50,258 nucleotides of DNA, taken from positions 1-50,258 of the forward strand of contig JBOGCH010000010.1 of assembly GCA_051656645.1 (NCBI GenBank), read 5' to 3'. Shown one piece after another: positions 32,622 through 41,989 of the stretch. Every line of letters starts with the position of its first letter. Within the stretch, counting starts at the first letter, position 1. The position numbers were made by a program, and so were the translations under genes. The DNA comes from JBOGCH01 sp051656645. Its GTDB lineage: Bacteria; Bacteroidota; Bacteroidia; Bacteroidales; Marinifilaceae. The notes under the pieces are model-generated. The model saw only the letters and a list, made by a program, of their open reading frames with translations, was not told where the DNA came from and ran no database searches.

Positions 32622-34688
32622 TTAGTACTCCGTTGAGAATGTTGAGGCCGGTAGGCCTTCGCTATTCACCAAATTAGCACGAGTGTAAGGTTGCCAAGCA
32701 TATCGTACTCGGCTAGGATTTTTTATTTGTGTATTCCAAACCTTAATTCGGTTATCTTCTATTTCTACTTGTGCCGGCATAAAACAACCATTTTCATCGG
32801 CTACCTCGAAACCGCGCAACGGCTTTCCGTCAGAAGTAGTCATTCCCATTGCATGGTCAAAATATACATAGGCAGCACCCTTAACAATATCCATACACTG
32901 GTACGCAGGACCCGAAGGTGTAACTTGTTTTCCATAAGTATTATTCAAGGCCAAACGAGCTAAACGCTCCCCTACCTCCTTCTTAGCACGCGGATGGACA
33001 TCCAGAGAGTCGCCTCTATCGCTACAAACAGCCATCCCGGTATTTGGAATACTTTGCGCTAAACGGCGTTGGCTATCGCGGAAGTGCGGCCATGACGGAC
33101 GATTATGTCCCGAAAGCTGCACAAAGTAAATTGGTAGCTCCTCATTCCAATAGCTGCGCCACGATTTTGCGAGTAAATTAAATAACTGCTCATGTAACTC
33201 AACATTATTGGCGTTAGACTCTCCTTGATACCAGATAATACCCTTGATTGGAAAATTTGCAAGTGGCTTTATCCCCGATTCAAATAAATAGCAAGGCTCA
33301 AAAGGGTGACGTTGAAGAGGTTTTGCATTTGCGCCTATATTCTGCGCACCACGCTCTCTTACCCAAGGTTGAATCATACTGTTTTTAGTCCAGTTATATA
33401 GTATATCCGTCATCTCATGCTCCAATGTATAACGGTCTATCCATGCTTCTGTAGGCGATCCGCCAATAGCGTTAACAATAATACCAACAGGTACATTCAA
33501 ACTGTCCTTTAACATCTTAGCATAAGCAAATGCAATAGCAGAGGTTTGCTCAGCCGTTGTAGCATTACATTCCTGCCATCCCTTAGTTGTATAGTAATCA
33601 AGCTGATTAACTGCTTTAAGTGCTTCCGCATCCCACGTAGTTGAGTTGGTTTCGCGCTTAGGCTTCATGTCAAATATCCTAACTTGTGGTTGTGTCGCTG
33701 CCCATGCTGCAAGTTCCTTATGTTCCTTACATTGGTTTACGCGCCACGCCATATTACTTTGTCCGGAACAAACCCAAACCTCACCCGCTAAAATATTCTT
33801 GTATGTAAGCTTCTTCGTTTTGGTCGATATTGCTAATGTATAGGGTCCTCCGGCTTTTAACGGTGCAAGAGTTATTTGCCATTGCCCTGTTGCATTTGCT
33901 ACGGCTGTATGCTTTTGCGAAGCAATAGTAACTTGTACCTTTTCTCCGGCATTAGCAGTTCCGTTAATTGTCAATGGTTTTTCACGTTGAAGAACCATAT
34001 TATCCGTATACACGTCGGCCATTTTAAGACCTCCGTAGTTACCCGTTATTGCTCCATATACAGTATTAGCAATTATCCCTGCGCCCTCTGCATTGGGATG
34101 AAGCGCATCCGGCAACAAATCTGGACGTTGGTACAAGCCCTCATGAAGACTAATTAGTCCTGTTCCGGCAGCTTGAGATACTTTAACTATTTCATCCTGC
34201 ATCTGCCAAAACCAATCCCTAGTACCCGCTTTGAAACGAGAATGTTGATGAAATATTGGTGTCATACGGCAAATCCACACTTTGCATGATGGATTAAGCG
34301 TACGGAAAGTATCAATTAGCGCCATATAATTAGGCAAAAACTCATCTCTAAAGTTAGGCCAGTTTCTTGGATCTGTATCATTTAACCCTAAGTGAATAAT
34401 CACCCAATCCGGTTTAAATGCTACTGCATCCTTATATTCTTGTTGTTCAATGTAGGGACGATGTCCTTTGTTTAACAACGTGGCTCCACTTTTTCCAAAG
34501 TTACGCACATCAAATTCTTTCCCTAATAGGCGTTGTAATTGTGACGGGTAAGAGCATGAATCTCTACCTTCAACTCCCATTCCGTATGTTACACTGTCGC
34601 CAACGCAAGCAACTTTAATTTGCGCATTCCCAACCAACCCTATAAATGGCAGCAAGACGCTTAAAATGCTGATAATAATTCTTTTCAT
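32622..34688 (-). CDS. nanS: Double-domain sialate O-acetylesterase
   Basis: The start is set at ATG 34688, giving 688 residues with a signal peptide (MKRIIISILSVLL to NAQ). A TACTTTTG box at 34730-34723 places transcription start downstream of the longer frame's ATG at 34766. The first domain is an SGNH hydrolase (VGDSVTYG with S32, HLGLNDTD, DALHPNAEG). The second is a sialate O-acetylesterase domain (VCSGQSNM with S311, WYQGESNA, DVHPRAKKEVG). Enzymes of this double build, such as NanS of Tannerella forsythia, deacetylate sialic acids so that sialidases can act on mucin. No sialidase or nan genes lie next to it. Confidence 0.88.
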   Translation of the reverse strand: MKRIIISILSVLLPFIGLVGNAQIKVACVGDSVTYGMGVEGRDSCSYPSQLQRLLGKEFDVRNFGKSGATLLNKGHRPYIEQQEYKDAVAFKPDWVIIHLGLNDTDPRNWPNFRDEFLPNYMALIDTFRTLNPSCKVWICRMTPIFHQHSRFKAGTRDWFWQMQDEIVKVSQAAGTGLISLHEGLYQRPDLLPDALHPNAEGAGIIANTVYGAITGNYGGLKMADVYTDNMVLQREKPLTINGTANAGEKVQVTIASQKHTAVANATGQWQITLAPLKAGGPYTLAISTKTKKLTYKNILAGEVWVCSGQSNMAWRVNQCKEHKELAAWAATQPQVRIFDMKPKRETNSTTWDAEALKAVNQLDYYTTKGWQECNATTAEQTSAIAFAYAKMLKDSLNVPVGIIVNAIGGSPTEAWIDRYTLEHEMTDILYNWTKNSMIQPWVRERGAQNIGANAKPLQRHPFEPCYLFESGIKPLANFPIKGIIWYQGESNANNVELHEQLFNLLAKSWRSYWNEELPIYFVQLSGHNRPSWPHFRDSQRRLAQSIPNTGMAVCSDRGDSLDVHPRAKKEVGERLARLALNNTYGKQVTPSGPAYQCMDIVKGAAYVYFDHAMGMTTSDGKPLRGFEVADENGCFMPAQVEIEDNRIKVWNTQIKNPSRVRYAWQPYTRANLVNSEGLPASTFSTEY

Positions 34689-34722
34689 TGTAGTTAGATA
34701 GATAAAATAATTTATGTAATAG

Positions 34723-34730
34723 CAAAAGTA
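34723..34730 (-). promoter_or_regulatory. -7 box of the sialate esterase gene
   Basis: TACTTTTG on the minus strand; a -33 element is weak (TGTGG, 19 bases upstream). It decides the start codon by excluding the ATG at 34766. Confidence 0.5.
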
Positions 34731-35085
34731 AGAAAGTTTATTTAAAAATCCACACCTTCCAAACAAGCAACAAAGTACACACTAGATGGTATTTTTAAAT
34801 ATTTACCACACAATTGCAAGATATATGCAATTTTGCATCCAAAAATTACAATCAAAGGAAAATCAATTCATATCCCTAAAAATCAATTTAAATTATATAA
34901 CAAACCATTCATACATTTTTGTAATTTGTACACTGCATCTCAAATTTCTTATCAAGAATTTACTATAATAATTTGATTTACAATCTCTATAATATATTAC
35001 TTTTCAGTTAACATAGAGACACTCACCAAATTTATGCTATACTAAACAAACACAATTGTCCTATCTCCTTGTATGCCGCTCCGTA

Positions 35086-35198
35086 TTTCATTCAGGTTTC
35101 ATTCAGCTTTCATTCAGGTTTCATTCAGGTTTGGGGTGCTATACCTGAATGAAACCTGAATGAAACCTGAATGAAACCACAATGAAACCTGAATGTGA
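35086..35198. repeat. Inverted array of 11-bp units, locus C
   Basis: Four tandem TTTCATTCAGG units (35086-35129, the second ending in C) are followed by a 14-base spacer (35130-35143). Five inverted units then run from 35144 to 35198: CCTGAATGAAA three times, CCACAATGAAA, and CCTGAATGTGA. The first four units of each arm can pair over 44 bases almost perfectly. CTCCTT (35065-35070) and AAGGAG (35202-35207) flank the array in inverted order. This is the cleanest of the three arrays. Confidence 0.93.
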
Positions 35199-35480
35199 TG
35201 TAAGGAGGGTATAAAGCAAATAAGGAGGATAAAACCAGTGTATAATACTCAAAAAATGAAATATTATAATAGGGTTAAATTGATAACTGTTTTTTAGATT
35301 TTCACGTAGGATTATTTACCGGTTTATACCGCAAGTAATGAATGAAACTTTGTTTAAATTAAATAACGTTTTACATAAAACTCATATGAAAATAGATATA
35401 CGCTACGGATTTGGATAAAATAAACAAACTTAGTTTTTAATTCACCTATGTAGTATTGAGTTAAATAACTTAGTATATGG

Positions 35481-35514
35481 TTAATTCACAACTATATATT
35501 CTAGTGGAAATTAA
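35481..35514 (+). promoter_or_regulatory. Possible TetR-type operator before the DAACS gene
   Basis: TTAATTCACAACTA (35481-35494) faces TAGTGGAAATTAA (35502-35514), an imperfect palindrome with one indel over the expected -33 region of the TATATTTG box at 35523-35530. Tandem TetR genes downstream make it a candidate operator. Confidence 0.3.
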
Positions 35515-35522
35515 ATGTATAT

Positions 35523-35530
35523 TATATTTG
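35523..35530 (+). promoter_or_regulatory. -7 box of the DAACS gene (2)
   Basis: TATATTTG, 36 bases before the start codon; no good -33 element, which would fit an activator-dependent or weak promoter. Confidence 0.5.
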
Positions 35531-35566
35531 CAAACGTTAGCGTAATAATCATCTAAATAACATACT

Positions 35567-36727
35567 ATGAAACGACTTAAATTAGGATTACTTCCAAAGA
35601 TTATCATTGCCATTATTGCAGGTATTGGCTGTGGTCTTATTTTCCCGGAGTGGACAATTCGTATTTTTGTAACTTTTAACTCCATATTTGGTAATTACCT
35701 TGGCTTTATTATCCCTCTTTTGATTCTTGGACTAGTTGCTCCTGGAATTGCAGATTTAGGAAAAGGCGCCGGCAGATTATTAGTAATCACGGCCTTAATT
35801 GCTTACGGTTTTACAATAAGTACCGGTTTCATGACTTATTTCAGTTGCGATTGGATTTATCCATCCCTACTAAAATCAGTTCCTAATATTGACGCTGTCG
35901 AGGACGTTTCGAGGACGTTTGCACCCTACTTCACTGTAGAAATGCCTCCCATTATGGGTGTTATGAGTGCACTTGTTGCTGCATTTGCAATTGGACTTGG
36001 CGCCGCATTTATTAAGGGACAAACATTAAAAAATGGGTTGAATGATTTTAAAGATATCATATATCGCTTAATTACCTATTCAATCATCCCGTTATTACCT
36101 ATTTATATTTTTGGTATCTTTATGAATATTGCTGCATCCGGCCAAGTAGCAGGTGTTGTTGATATTTTCTCTAAGATTATCGGTCTGATTTTTGTAATGA
36201 CAATTGTGTTACTTATTATCCAATTCTCAATTGCCGGTATTGTTGCCAAAAAGAATCCGTTTAAGCTGTTTAAGCGTATGATTCCGGCTTATATGACTGC
36301 GCTTGGAACACAATCCTCTGCAGCCACTATACCTGTTACACTTCAACAGACAATAAAAAATGATGTAGATGAAGAATTAGCCGATTTCGTAATTCCATTA
36401 TGTGCTACAATTCACTTATCCGGTAGTACTATGAAGATTGTTGCTTGCGCCATGGCAATTATGCTAATGAGCGGTGGAACCGCAAGTTTTGGATTAATGG
36501 CCGGATTTATTCTAATGCTTGGCATCACAATGGTTGCTGCGCCTGGAGTACCCGGAGGAGCTATTATGGCGGCCTTAGGTTTGCTTGAAACCATGTTAGG
36601 TTTTGATGCAACGGCTCAAGGATTAATGGTTGCACTTTACATTGCAATGGATAGTTTTGGTACTGCTACAAATGTTACCGGCGATGGAGCTATTGCAGTT
36701 ATTGTAGATAGAATTTATAAAAAATAG
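35567..36727 (+). CDS. DAACS-family sodium/dicarboxylate or amino-acid symporter (2)
   Basis: A 386-residue inner-membrane carrier, paralogous to 23167-24348. Shared marks are YMTALGTQSSAATIPVTLQQT, ATIHLSGSTMKIV, MVAAPGVPGGAIMAALG and DSFGTATNVTGDGAIAVIVDR. The substrate class is glutamate, aspartate, C4-dicarboxylates or similar. It is followed by its own terminator and then a pair of TetR regulator genes that may control it. Confidence 0.9.
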   Translation: MKRLKLGLLPKIIIAIIAGIGCGLIFPEWTIRIFVTFNSIFGNYLGFIIPLLILGLVAPGIADLGKGAGRLLVITALIAYGFTISTGFMTYFSCDWIYPSLLKSVPNIDAVEDVSRTFAPYFTVEMPPIMGVMSALVAAFAIGLGAAFIKGQTLKNGLNDFKDIIYRLITYSIIPLLPIYIFGIFMNIAASGQVAGVVDIFSKIIGLIFVMTIVLLIIQFSIAGIVAKKNPFKLFKRMIPAYMTALGTQSSAATIPVTLQQTIKNDVDEELADFVIPLCATIHLSGSTMKIVACAMAIMLMSGGTASFGLMAGFILMLGITMVAAPGVPGGAIMAALGLLETMLGFDATAQGLMVALYIAMDSFGTATNVTGDGAIAVIVDRIYKK

Positions 36728-36757
36728 CTATATCATAATTCTTTTTTTGTTTACTTT

Positions 36758-36788
36758 GTCGCGGTGTTCTCGAATGCCGCGACTTTTT
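36758..36788 (+). terminator. Terminator after the DAACS gene (2)
   Basis: GTCGCGG (36758-36764) pairs with CCGCGAC (36777-36783), followed by five T residues. Its position inside the longer TetR reading frame supports the TetR start at 36813. Confidence 0.8.
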
Positions 36789-36812
36789 ATATCTATCCTT
36801 TACGTTCCTAAT

Positions 36813-37412
36813 ATGATTAGTATTAAAGAAGAAATAATAAACAAATCCTTTTATCAATTTGTAAACAGAGGCTTCAAAGCTTGCTCTCTGAAACATTTAG
36901 AGCAAGCAACCGGATTTACAAAAGGAGCTTTGTATTATTATTTTAAGAATAAGGAAGAAATTCTTAAAGCTGGAATAGAAAAATACCTATCTATATTTAC
37001 CTTGGTACCTGAAAAGGATTTCTCTAAAATTAATAGTTTGCGAGAATACATAAGTAAAATGATAGAAAGGAAAGCCCAGTGTAGTAGTGAATTGCACAAG
37101 CGCTTTGATTTTTTCATTCTTGAACCTCTGTTTTTTCAGTTGGTACTTGAAGTTACTCCACAATTTCCACACTTCCGCGAAGCAATTACGCGCATAGCTG
37201 CTATACGCCTAGAGCAATGGAAAAGTATAATAAACAAAGCGCAACATAGTGGGGAGATTATTGCCCATATAGATAGAGAAATATTGGCACGGAATTTCTT
37301 GTCGGTATCCACAAGTATGGTAAATGTTGATTTGGCAACCCCACAACTAGGTATCTCTCTGAAAGACATGCACAGACAATTTGATCAGTATTACAATCTT
37401 ATTAAGAAATGA
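36813..37412 (+). CDS. TetR-family regulator (first of a tandem pair)
   Basis: The start is set at ATG 36813 (MISIKEEIINKSFYQFVNRG), giving 199 residues. The frame extends 22 residues upstream, but that part crosses the terminator of the previous gene. The N-terminal TetR helix-turn-helix is clear: FKACSLKHLEQATGFTKGALYYYFKNKEEIL. The C-terminal ligand and dimer domain is unspecific. It ends with an ATGA overlap into a second TetR gene of similar layout, pointing to tandem duplication. Confidence 0.9.
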   Translation: MISIKEEIINKSFYQFVNRGFKACSLKHLEQATGFTKGALYYYFKNKEEILKAGIEKYLSIFTLVPEKDFSKINSLREYISKMIERKAQCSSELHKRFDFFILEPLFFQLVLEVTPQFPHFREAITRIAAIRLEQWKSIINKAQHSGEIIAHIDREILARNFLSVSTSMVNVDLATPQLGISLKDMHRQFDQYYNLIKK

Positions 37413-38014
37413 GTATTTCAACCAAACAACGAATAATAGAAATATCCTTTTTGCTTTTTTTGCGAAAAGGATTTAAGGCTGTAACGTTGGAGGATATTGA
37501 AAGGGAAACTCAAATTACAAGGGGAACATTTTATTATCATTTTATTGATAAAACTGAAGTTGTAAAAGAGGGTATTGAGCAATACTACCGTATGATGAAC
37601 AACCGAGTTGCGCAAGAATTTGCTGAAATGCACTCTTTAAGAGATTGTGTAGACTTAATGATTGGAAAGTTGCATAATATTGAAAACTACACTGCGCGTA
37701 GTTTTGATACAGAGATTCCTGAAGTTCTGTGTTTAGCCCTTATTGCCGAGGTGATATCCATATACCCGGAGTTTAGAGAAGTTGTACATCGCTCAAAGCA
37801 CATACGCCTTAATAGGTTAGAAGATTTAATCAATCAAGCCATTTTAAATAAGGAGTTAAGAGAGGATATCGATGCAGCAGTTTTAGCACAGAATTTTCTG
37901 AATATTGGTGTATGTGTTATCAATTATCTTGTACTACACCATGATATTGCTGAGGCTATTTCCTCAGTCAAGGCGCAATATGATCAACTATATGAGCTAG
38001 CTAAAGCCAATTAA
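37409..38014 (+). CDS. TetR-family regulator (second of a tandem pair)
   Basis: A 201-residue TetR protein with HTH FKAVTLEDIERETQITRGTFYYHFIDKTEVV. It resembles the preceding protein over its whole length, including a matching C-terminal end (KAQYDQLYEL here, HRQFDQYYNL there). The four-base overlap implies coupled translation, which would suit a heterodimer or two linked repressors. The target is unknown; the nearest candidate is the DAACS symporter upstream. Confidence 0.9.
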   Translation: MSISTKQRIIEISFLLFLRKGFKAVTLEDIERETQITRGTFYYHFIDKTEVVKEGIEQYYRMMNNRVAQEFAEMHSLRDCVDLMIGKLHNIENYTARSFDTEIPEVLCLALIAEVISIYPEFREVVHRSKHIRLNRLEDLINQAILNKELREDIDAAVLAQNFLNIGVCVINYLVLHHDIAEAISSVKAQYDQLYELAKAN

Positions 38015-38048
38015 AATTATTATGGATGGAAATGGTGTTACATTTTCA

Positions 38049-38079
38049 TTGCTATAATCTTTAATAATTTATACATTTG
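38049..38079 (+). promoter_or_regulatory. Promoter of the hybrid histidine kinase gene
   Basis: TTG (38049-38051), 20 bases, TACATTTG (38072-38079), 41 bases before the start codon. Confidence 0.6.
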
Positions 38080-38120
38080 TTATGATTAAGTAATATCATA
38101 TAAACAATACCAAATCTATT

Positions 38121-40868
38121 ATGATAACTATACTGAACAGCATGCAAATCCGAAGGTATTTTCTACTATTCCTTTCTTTCGTACTATTTTCCTTATCGGT
38201 TAATGCTCAAGATACTATAACGAACTGCTCTGAAGCTGACACGCTATATAAAGAACGTCCATTTATTGGCGTTGTAAATACGCATAGTCCCTCAACTCCA
38301 TGGTCTGAAAACATGGTTGATGCACTGTTAGCGTCACCAATTATTAGCTCTCAGCAAATTAGTTTATCTGTTGAACATATGCATATGCAGGTAATGAGTT
38401 CCATGAATGAGATTCATTTATTTAAACAACAGACATTGATTCGTTTTGATAATTCAAGGGATGAATTACGAATGCTATTCTTTATTGGTGTTGATGCCTT
38501 TATTTTCTTTGAGGAAGAATTACGAACCATTTGGAAGGATATTCCTGTTGTAGTAGCTTCACTAGAGGACCATATTGAGCCAACAGAATATTATATAAAC
38601 AAAACCGTTGCTCCAAGAGACCAATGGATTCCGCTACACGATCAGAAGATACACTCCAACGTAGCATTTATATATCATCCACAATTTTTTAAAGAGAACG
38701 TGGAAATGATGTTAAAGATGCTACCTCAACTTCAAACTTTAACCTTCATGTCAAGTTGGCAACATTCAAGTGCTGTATGCCGAGAATTGCTTGGGGAGGT
38801 TATGCAGGAATACTTTCCACAAATAGAATTTAAGAACTTTATTGAGGGTGAATTACAGTCTGATGAAGTAATAGCAACATTGCATAACTACGATGCAAAC
38901 CTTAATGGAGTACTTTATTTTTCATGGCAACAACGAAGAAATCCCGATGGATATGTTCGTCTTGTTTCCCAGGCATATAAGTTTATCAGCAAAATGACAA
39001 AACAACCCATTTTCAATGCCATTGACATTGGTATTGAAAATGGTGGAATGATGGGTGGTTATATTCCTAAAGCAGAAAAACTAAACAGTAACTTAGTGTA
39101 CATAGTACACAACATGCTAAAAGGAGTTCATGCAGATGAGCTTAGAAACCTATACACAACCAAACCCGAATACGTATTTAATTACGCCAATTTTGTTGAC
39201 AACAATCTCCCTACGCATCTAATTCCGCCTAATGCAACCATATACAATAAGCCTGAAACTATTTTGCAGAAATATGGAATGCATATTTTAGCATTAATAG
39301 CCATTGTTATTATAGTATTACTCATAGTATATACGCGTTCTTTATTGGCGCAACGCCGGTCGACAAATGAACGCATAAATCTGCTAAACAAACACTTATA
39401 TTTGTTTAACAATATGCCTATTCCGTTTCTTTCAATTAAGATTATCTACGATACAAATGGGAAAATTGATGACTACGAGTTTGCCGAATACAATCCGGCA
39501 TTTGCAAATTTATTTCCATCCATCAAGAAATTTATTGGCAAACGCGGACGTGAAATAGCACACCCAGATTGGAAGGCATTTATTGAACGTATTGCTCAAG
39601 CCCTGGACTCAGACGCCAACATCTCACACACAATACATAATAAAGTTATTAATCGTACATTCACCGAGATAATTAAGCAATCATCTCGGGAGTATATTGG
39701 GATATTTTTCCTAGATAATACCGAGTTGTATCAAGCTATTGAGAAAGCAAAAGCTGCAAATCAATTAAAATCGGCATTCCTTGCAAATATGAGTCATGAA
39801 ATACGTACTCCGCTAAATGCCATTGTTGGATTCTCCGAATTAATATTATCATCAACAGACAAAGAGGAGCAGCAAGAATTTGGTCGCATTATTGAAACCA
39901 ACAGCGAACTATTGCTTAATCTTATCAATGATATCTTAGATTTATCTAAGATTGAAGCCGGATATCTGGATTTAACAAGTTCTGATTTCGACGTTGTACA
40001 ATTATTCCATGAACTGTATATGTTATTCAGTTTCCGCGTAAAAGAAGATGTAACGCTAATTACGTCCCTCCCATATGAACGTTGCGTGGTACATTGGGAT
40101 AAGAAACGTTTAACTCAATTAGTAACTAACTTTATGACCAATGCTATTAAGTTTACTCGCAAGGGCTCAATAAAGATGGGATTTAAGATTAAGGATAATG
40201 GAATATACGCTTACGTTACTGATACTGGAATTGGTATCAAGGATTGCGACAAACCAAGAATATTTGAAAGGTTTGAGAAGATAGATGCTTTCGCACAAGG
40301 TACAGGTCTAGGGATGGCTATATGTCAAGCTATAGCCGATAATTGTAATGGAGAGATTGGATTTGAATCAACATACGGTGAAGGAAGTACATTTTGGGTA
40401 TGGATTCCGTGTCAAATTCATGAAACGAGCTACACTACAGATATACTACCTGAGGATACAACCAATACAACCGATGTAAAACATAGACGAAAACTGAATA
40501 TACTAATTGCTGAGGACAATGATAGTAACTTTCTACTTATCTCTAACTTATTAAATGCATTTACCATAACTAGAGCAAAGAATGGCTTAGAAGCCGTTGA
40601 GAAGTTTAAACAGCATCCATTTGATATTATATTAATGGACATAAAAATGCCTATTATGGATGGTCTAGAAGCAACACAAATTATTAGAATGGCAAATTCA
40701 AAGATCCCCATTATTGCCGTTACTGCCAATGCATTTGATGTGGACAAAACTAATGCAATCAATGCAGGATGTAATGATTTTATTACCAAACCGATTAACA
40801 AAGAGAAACTACTATTTGTTGTTGATAAATATGCCGATTATATTGAGTTATTAAAATGTAAGATATAG
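38121..40868 (+). CDS. Hybrid sensor histidine kinase with periplasmic solute-binding domain
   Basis: A 915-residue inner-membrane sensor. Order: signal peptide (to about residue 30); a periplasmic region of about 350 residues resembling ABC-type substrate-binding (PF04392-like) proteins; one membrane helix (about 388-410); a PAS-like segment (about 425-540); HisKA with MSHEIRTPLN (H559); HATPase with NAIKFTRKG, DTGIGI and GTGLGMAI; and a receiver domain from about 790 with ILMDIKMPIMDG (D840). Unlike the classical Bacteroides hybrid regulators it has no AraC-type DNA-binding domain, so it must pass phosphate to a separate partner not encoded here. M8 is an alternative start. Confidence 0.9.
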   Translation: MITILNSMQIRRYFLLFLSFVLFSLSVNAQDTITNCSEADTLYKERPFIGVVNTHSPSTPWSENMVDALLASPIISSQQISLSVEHMHMQVMSSMNEIHLFKQQTLIRFDNSRDELRMLFFIGVDAFIFFEEELRTIWKDIPVVVASLEDHIEPTEYYINKTVAPRDQWIPLHDQKIHSNVAFIYHPQFFKENVEMMLKMLPQLQTLTFMSSWQHSSAVCRELLGEVMQEYFPQIEFKNFIEGELQSDEVIATLHNYDANLNGVLYFSWQQRRNPDGYVRLVSQAYKFISKMTKQPIFNAIDIGIENGGMMGGYIPKAEKLNSNLVYIVHNMLKGVHADELRNLYTTKPEYVFNYANFVDNNLPTHLIPPNATIYNKPETILQKYGMHILALIAIVIIVLLIVYTRSLLAQRRSTNERINLLNKHLYLFNNMPIPFLSIKIIYDTNGKIDDYEFAEYNPAFANLFPSIKKFIGKRGREIAHPDWKAFIERIAQALDSDANISHTIHNKVINRTFTEIIKQSSREYIGIFFLDNTELYQAIEKAKAANQLKSAFLANMSHEIRTPLNAIVGFSELILSSTDKEEQQEFGRIIETNSELLLNLINDILDLSKIEAGYLDLTSSDFDVVQLFHELYMLFSFRVKEDVTLITSLPYERCVVHWDKKRLTQLVTNFMTNAIKFTRKGSIKMGFKIKDNGIYAYVTDTGIGIKDCDKPRIFERFEKIDAFAQGTGLGMAICQAIADNCNGEIGFESTYGEGSTFWVWIPCQIHETSYTTDILPEDTTNTTDVKHRRKLNILIAEDNDSNFLLISNLLNAFTITRAKNGLEAVEKFKQHPFDIILMDIKMPIMDGLEATQIIRMANSKIPIIAVTANAFDVDKTNAINAGCNDFITKPINKEKLLFVVDKYADYIELLKCKI

Positions 40869-40889
40869 AACTATCCGATATGTTCGATT

Positions 40890-40924
40890 AGAAAGCCCAT
40901 CTTTTATTAGATGGGCTTTCTTTG
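40890..40924 (+). terminator. Terminator of the hybrid kinase gene
   Basis: A 13-bp perfect stem (AGAAAGCCCATCT and complement) with a six-base loop, followed by TTT. Confidence 0.88.
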
Positions 40925-41558
40925 TATAAGGAAATATTATTCCATAACGCATATTGAGTATAATATGAAGCGCGGCATGTAAACTAAAAAACAAGGCCAA
41001 TTTTTAAACCATCTGCGCGCATATTCGCTAATTAGTTCACTGTGATTTAGTATCTATTCGTTCCATAAATAGTCTCTTAGAAACCATATAATAGTATTAA
41101 CAAACAAATAGAGATATCCAAAGCAATTAATAGAATATCATTAACCAAAATATAATCTATAACGTACAATCAATATTAATTCTTGAAAAATACGATTGTT
41201 GATACGCATTCACATTCAAAAAAAAGATTAAATATAAAGTTTTGACCTCGGAAATTAATCTCATTTTATAAATTTCATAGCTATTTTAGAACGAGTAATA
41301 CATAGCCAAAGTACTTATATCCTGGCATATAATAACAATAACGACACAGTATTATATGTTTTGAGATATTGAGATTAAATTTTAAAAGAAATGATACCTT
41401 TTGATTGTAATATTATTAAAAATATATTCCTTTGTATATATACTATTAGATAACAACCATATGAATAGTGTTATTATCTTTCGTTTTCAACGCATTACAG
41501 CAACAATAGAAGACGGACAATTAAAATAAGAATAATTATCTTTATAAATCGAAGTACT
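40925..41558. other. 634-base intergenic region, no gene seen
   Basis: AT-rich sequence full of stops in all frames. I see no 11-bp array, no tRNA and no strong promoter. A TTTG at 41399-41402 followed by TTCCTTTG near 41427 is the closest to a promoter for the small regulator gene, but the spacing and -7 box are poor. Confidence 0.5.
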
Positions 41559-41984
41559 ATGGGCGCAATTCAAAGAATTTTACAGTACATTGGCTATAAA
41601 GGAATCAGTAAGTATAAATTTTACAAAACTACAGGTTTCTCCAATGGATTCCTTGATAAGGGGAATAATCTCGGTTCAGATAAGTGTGAACGCGTTTTAG
41701 TTTGTTATCCGGATCTTAATCCAATTTGGTTAATTACCGGAAAAGGCGAAATGCTAGGCACAACTCAAACCAAAGAAGAAGTTGTTATTAATAACAATAC
41801 AATTTCTCAAAAAGAGTATTCTCAATTGGAAGATTATTTAATGATGCAATTAAAAGACAAAGAATTACAAGTGTCATTATTAAGAGAAACAATCGGTGCT
41901 TTAAAACAAGAAAATCATAGATTACGTCAGGCAGAGCATACTCCGCATCACATGGTGGAGTCTATATTAGATAATTGCCAATAA
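41559..41984 (+). CDS. Small XRE/CI-like helix-turn-helix protein
   Basis: A 141-residue protein. The first 65 residues carry a phage-repressor-like HTH common in Bacteroidales: GISKYKFYKTTGFSNGFLDKG, SDKCERVLVCYPDLNPIWLITGKGEML. Residues about 85-130 form a coiled coil (YSQLEDYLMMQLKDKELQ and following), probably for dimerisation. No peptidase or recA-cleavage domain is present, so it is a bare DNA-binding protein. It has its own terminator and lies just upstream of the envelope cluster, which it may regulate. Confidence 0.82.
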   Translation: MGAIQRILQYIGYKGISKYKFYKTTGFSNGFLDKGNNLGSDKCERVLVCYPDLNPIWLITGKGEMLGTTQTKEEVVINNNTISQKEYSQLEDYLMMQLKDKELQVSLLRETIGALKQENHRLRQAEHTPHHMVESILDNCQ

Positions 41985-41989
41985 ATATA

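Larger units (their letters stand above)
34767..35566. other. 800-base intergenic region, divergent genes
   Basis: There is no supportable gene. It contains the locus C repeat (35086-35198), a possible operator (35481-35514) and the -7 box of the symporter gene (35523-35530). The remainder is AT-rich sequence without recognisable structure. Confidence 0.6.

Noticed and set aside
34689..34766. Longer start for the sialate esterase
   Set aside because: It would place residues before a good signal peptide, and the -7 box at 34730-34723 puts transcription start downstream of that ATG.
34786..34968. 60-residue plus-strand frame upstream of the symporter
   Set aside because: AT-rich, Ile/Lys/Asn composition from random sequence, no promoter, overlaps the esterase promoter region.
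35086..35198. CRISPR array at the TTTCATTCAGG repeats
   Set aside because: Units are 11 bp with no spacers between them, half are inverted, and no cas genes are in the window.
23167..36727. The two DAACS genes as ends of a duplicated segment
   Set aside because: Only the symporter genes are alike; their neighbours differ completely and the proteins are clearly diverged, so they are old paralogues.
36747..36812. Longer start for the first TetR gene
   Set aside because: The extension crosses a strong hairpin terminator of the previous gene and adds non-family residues before the HTH.
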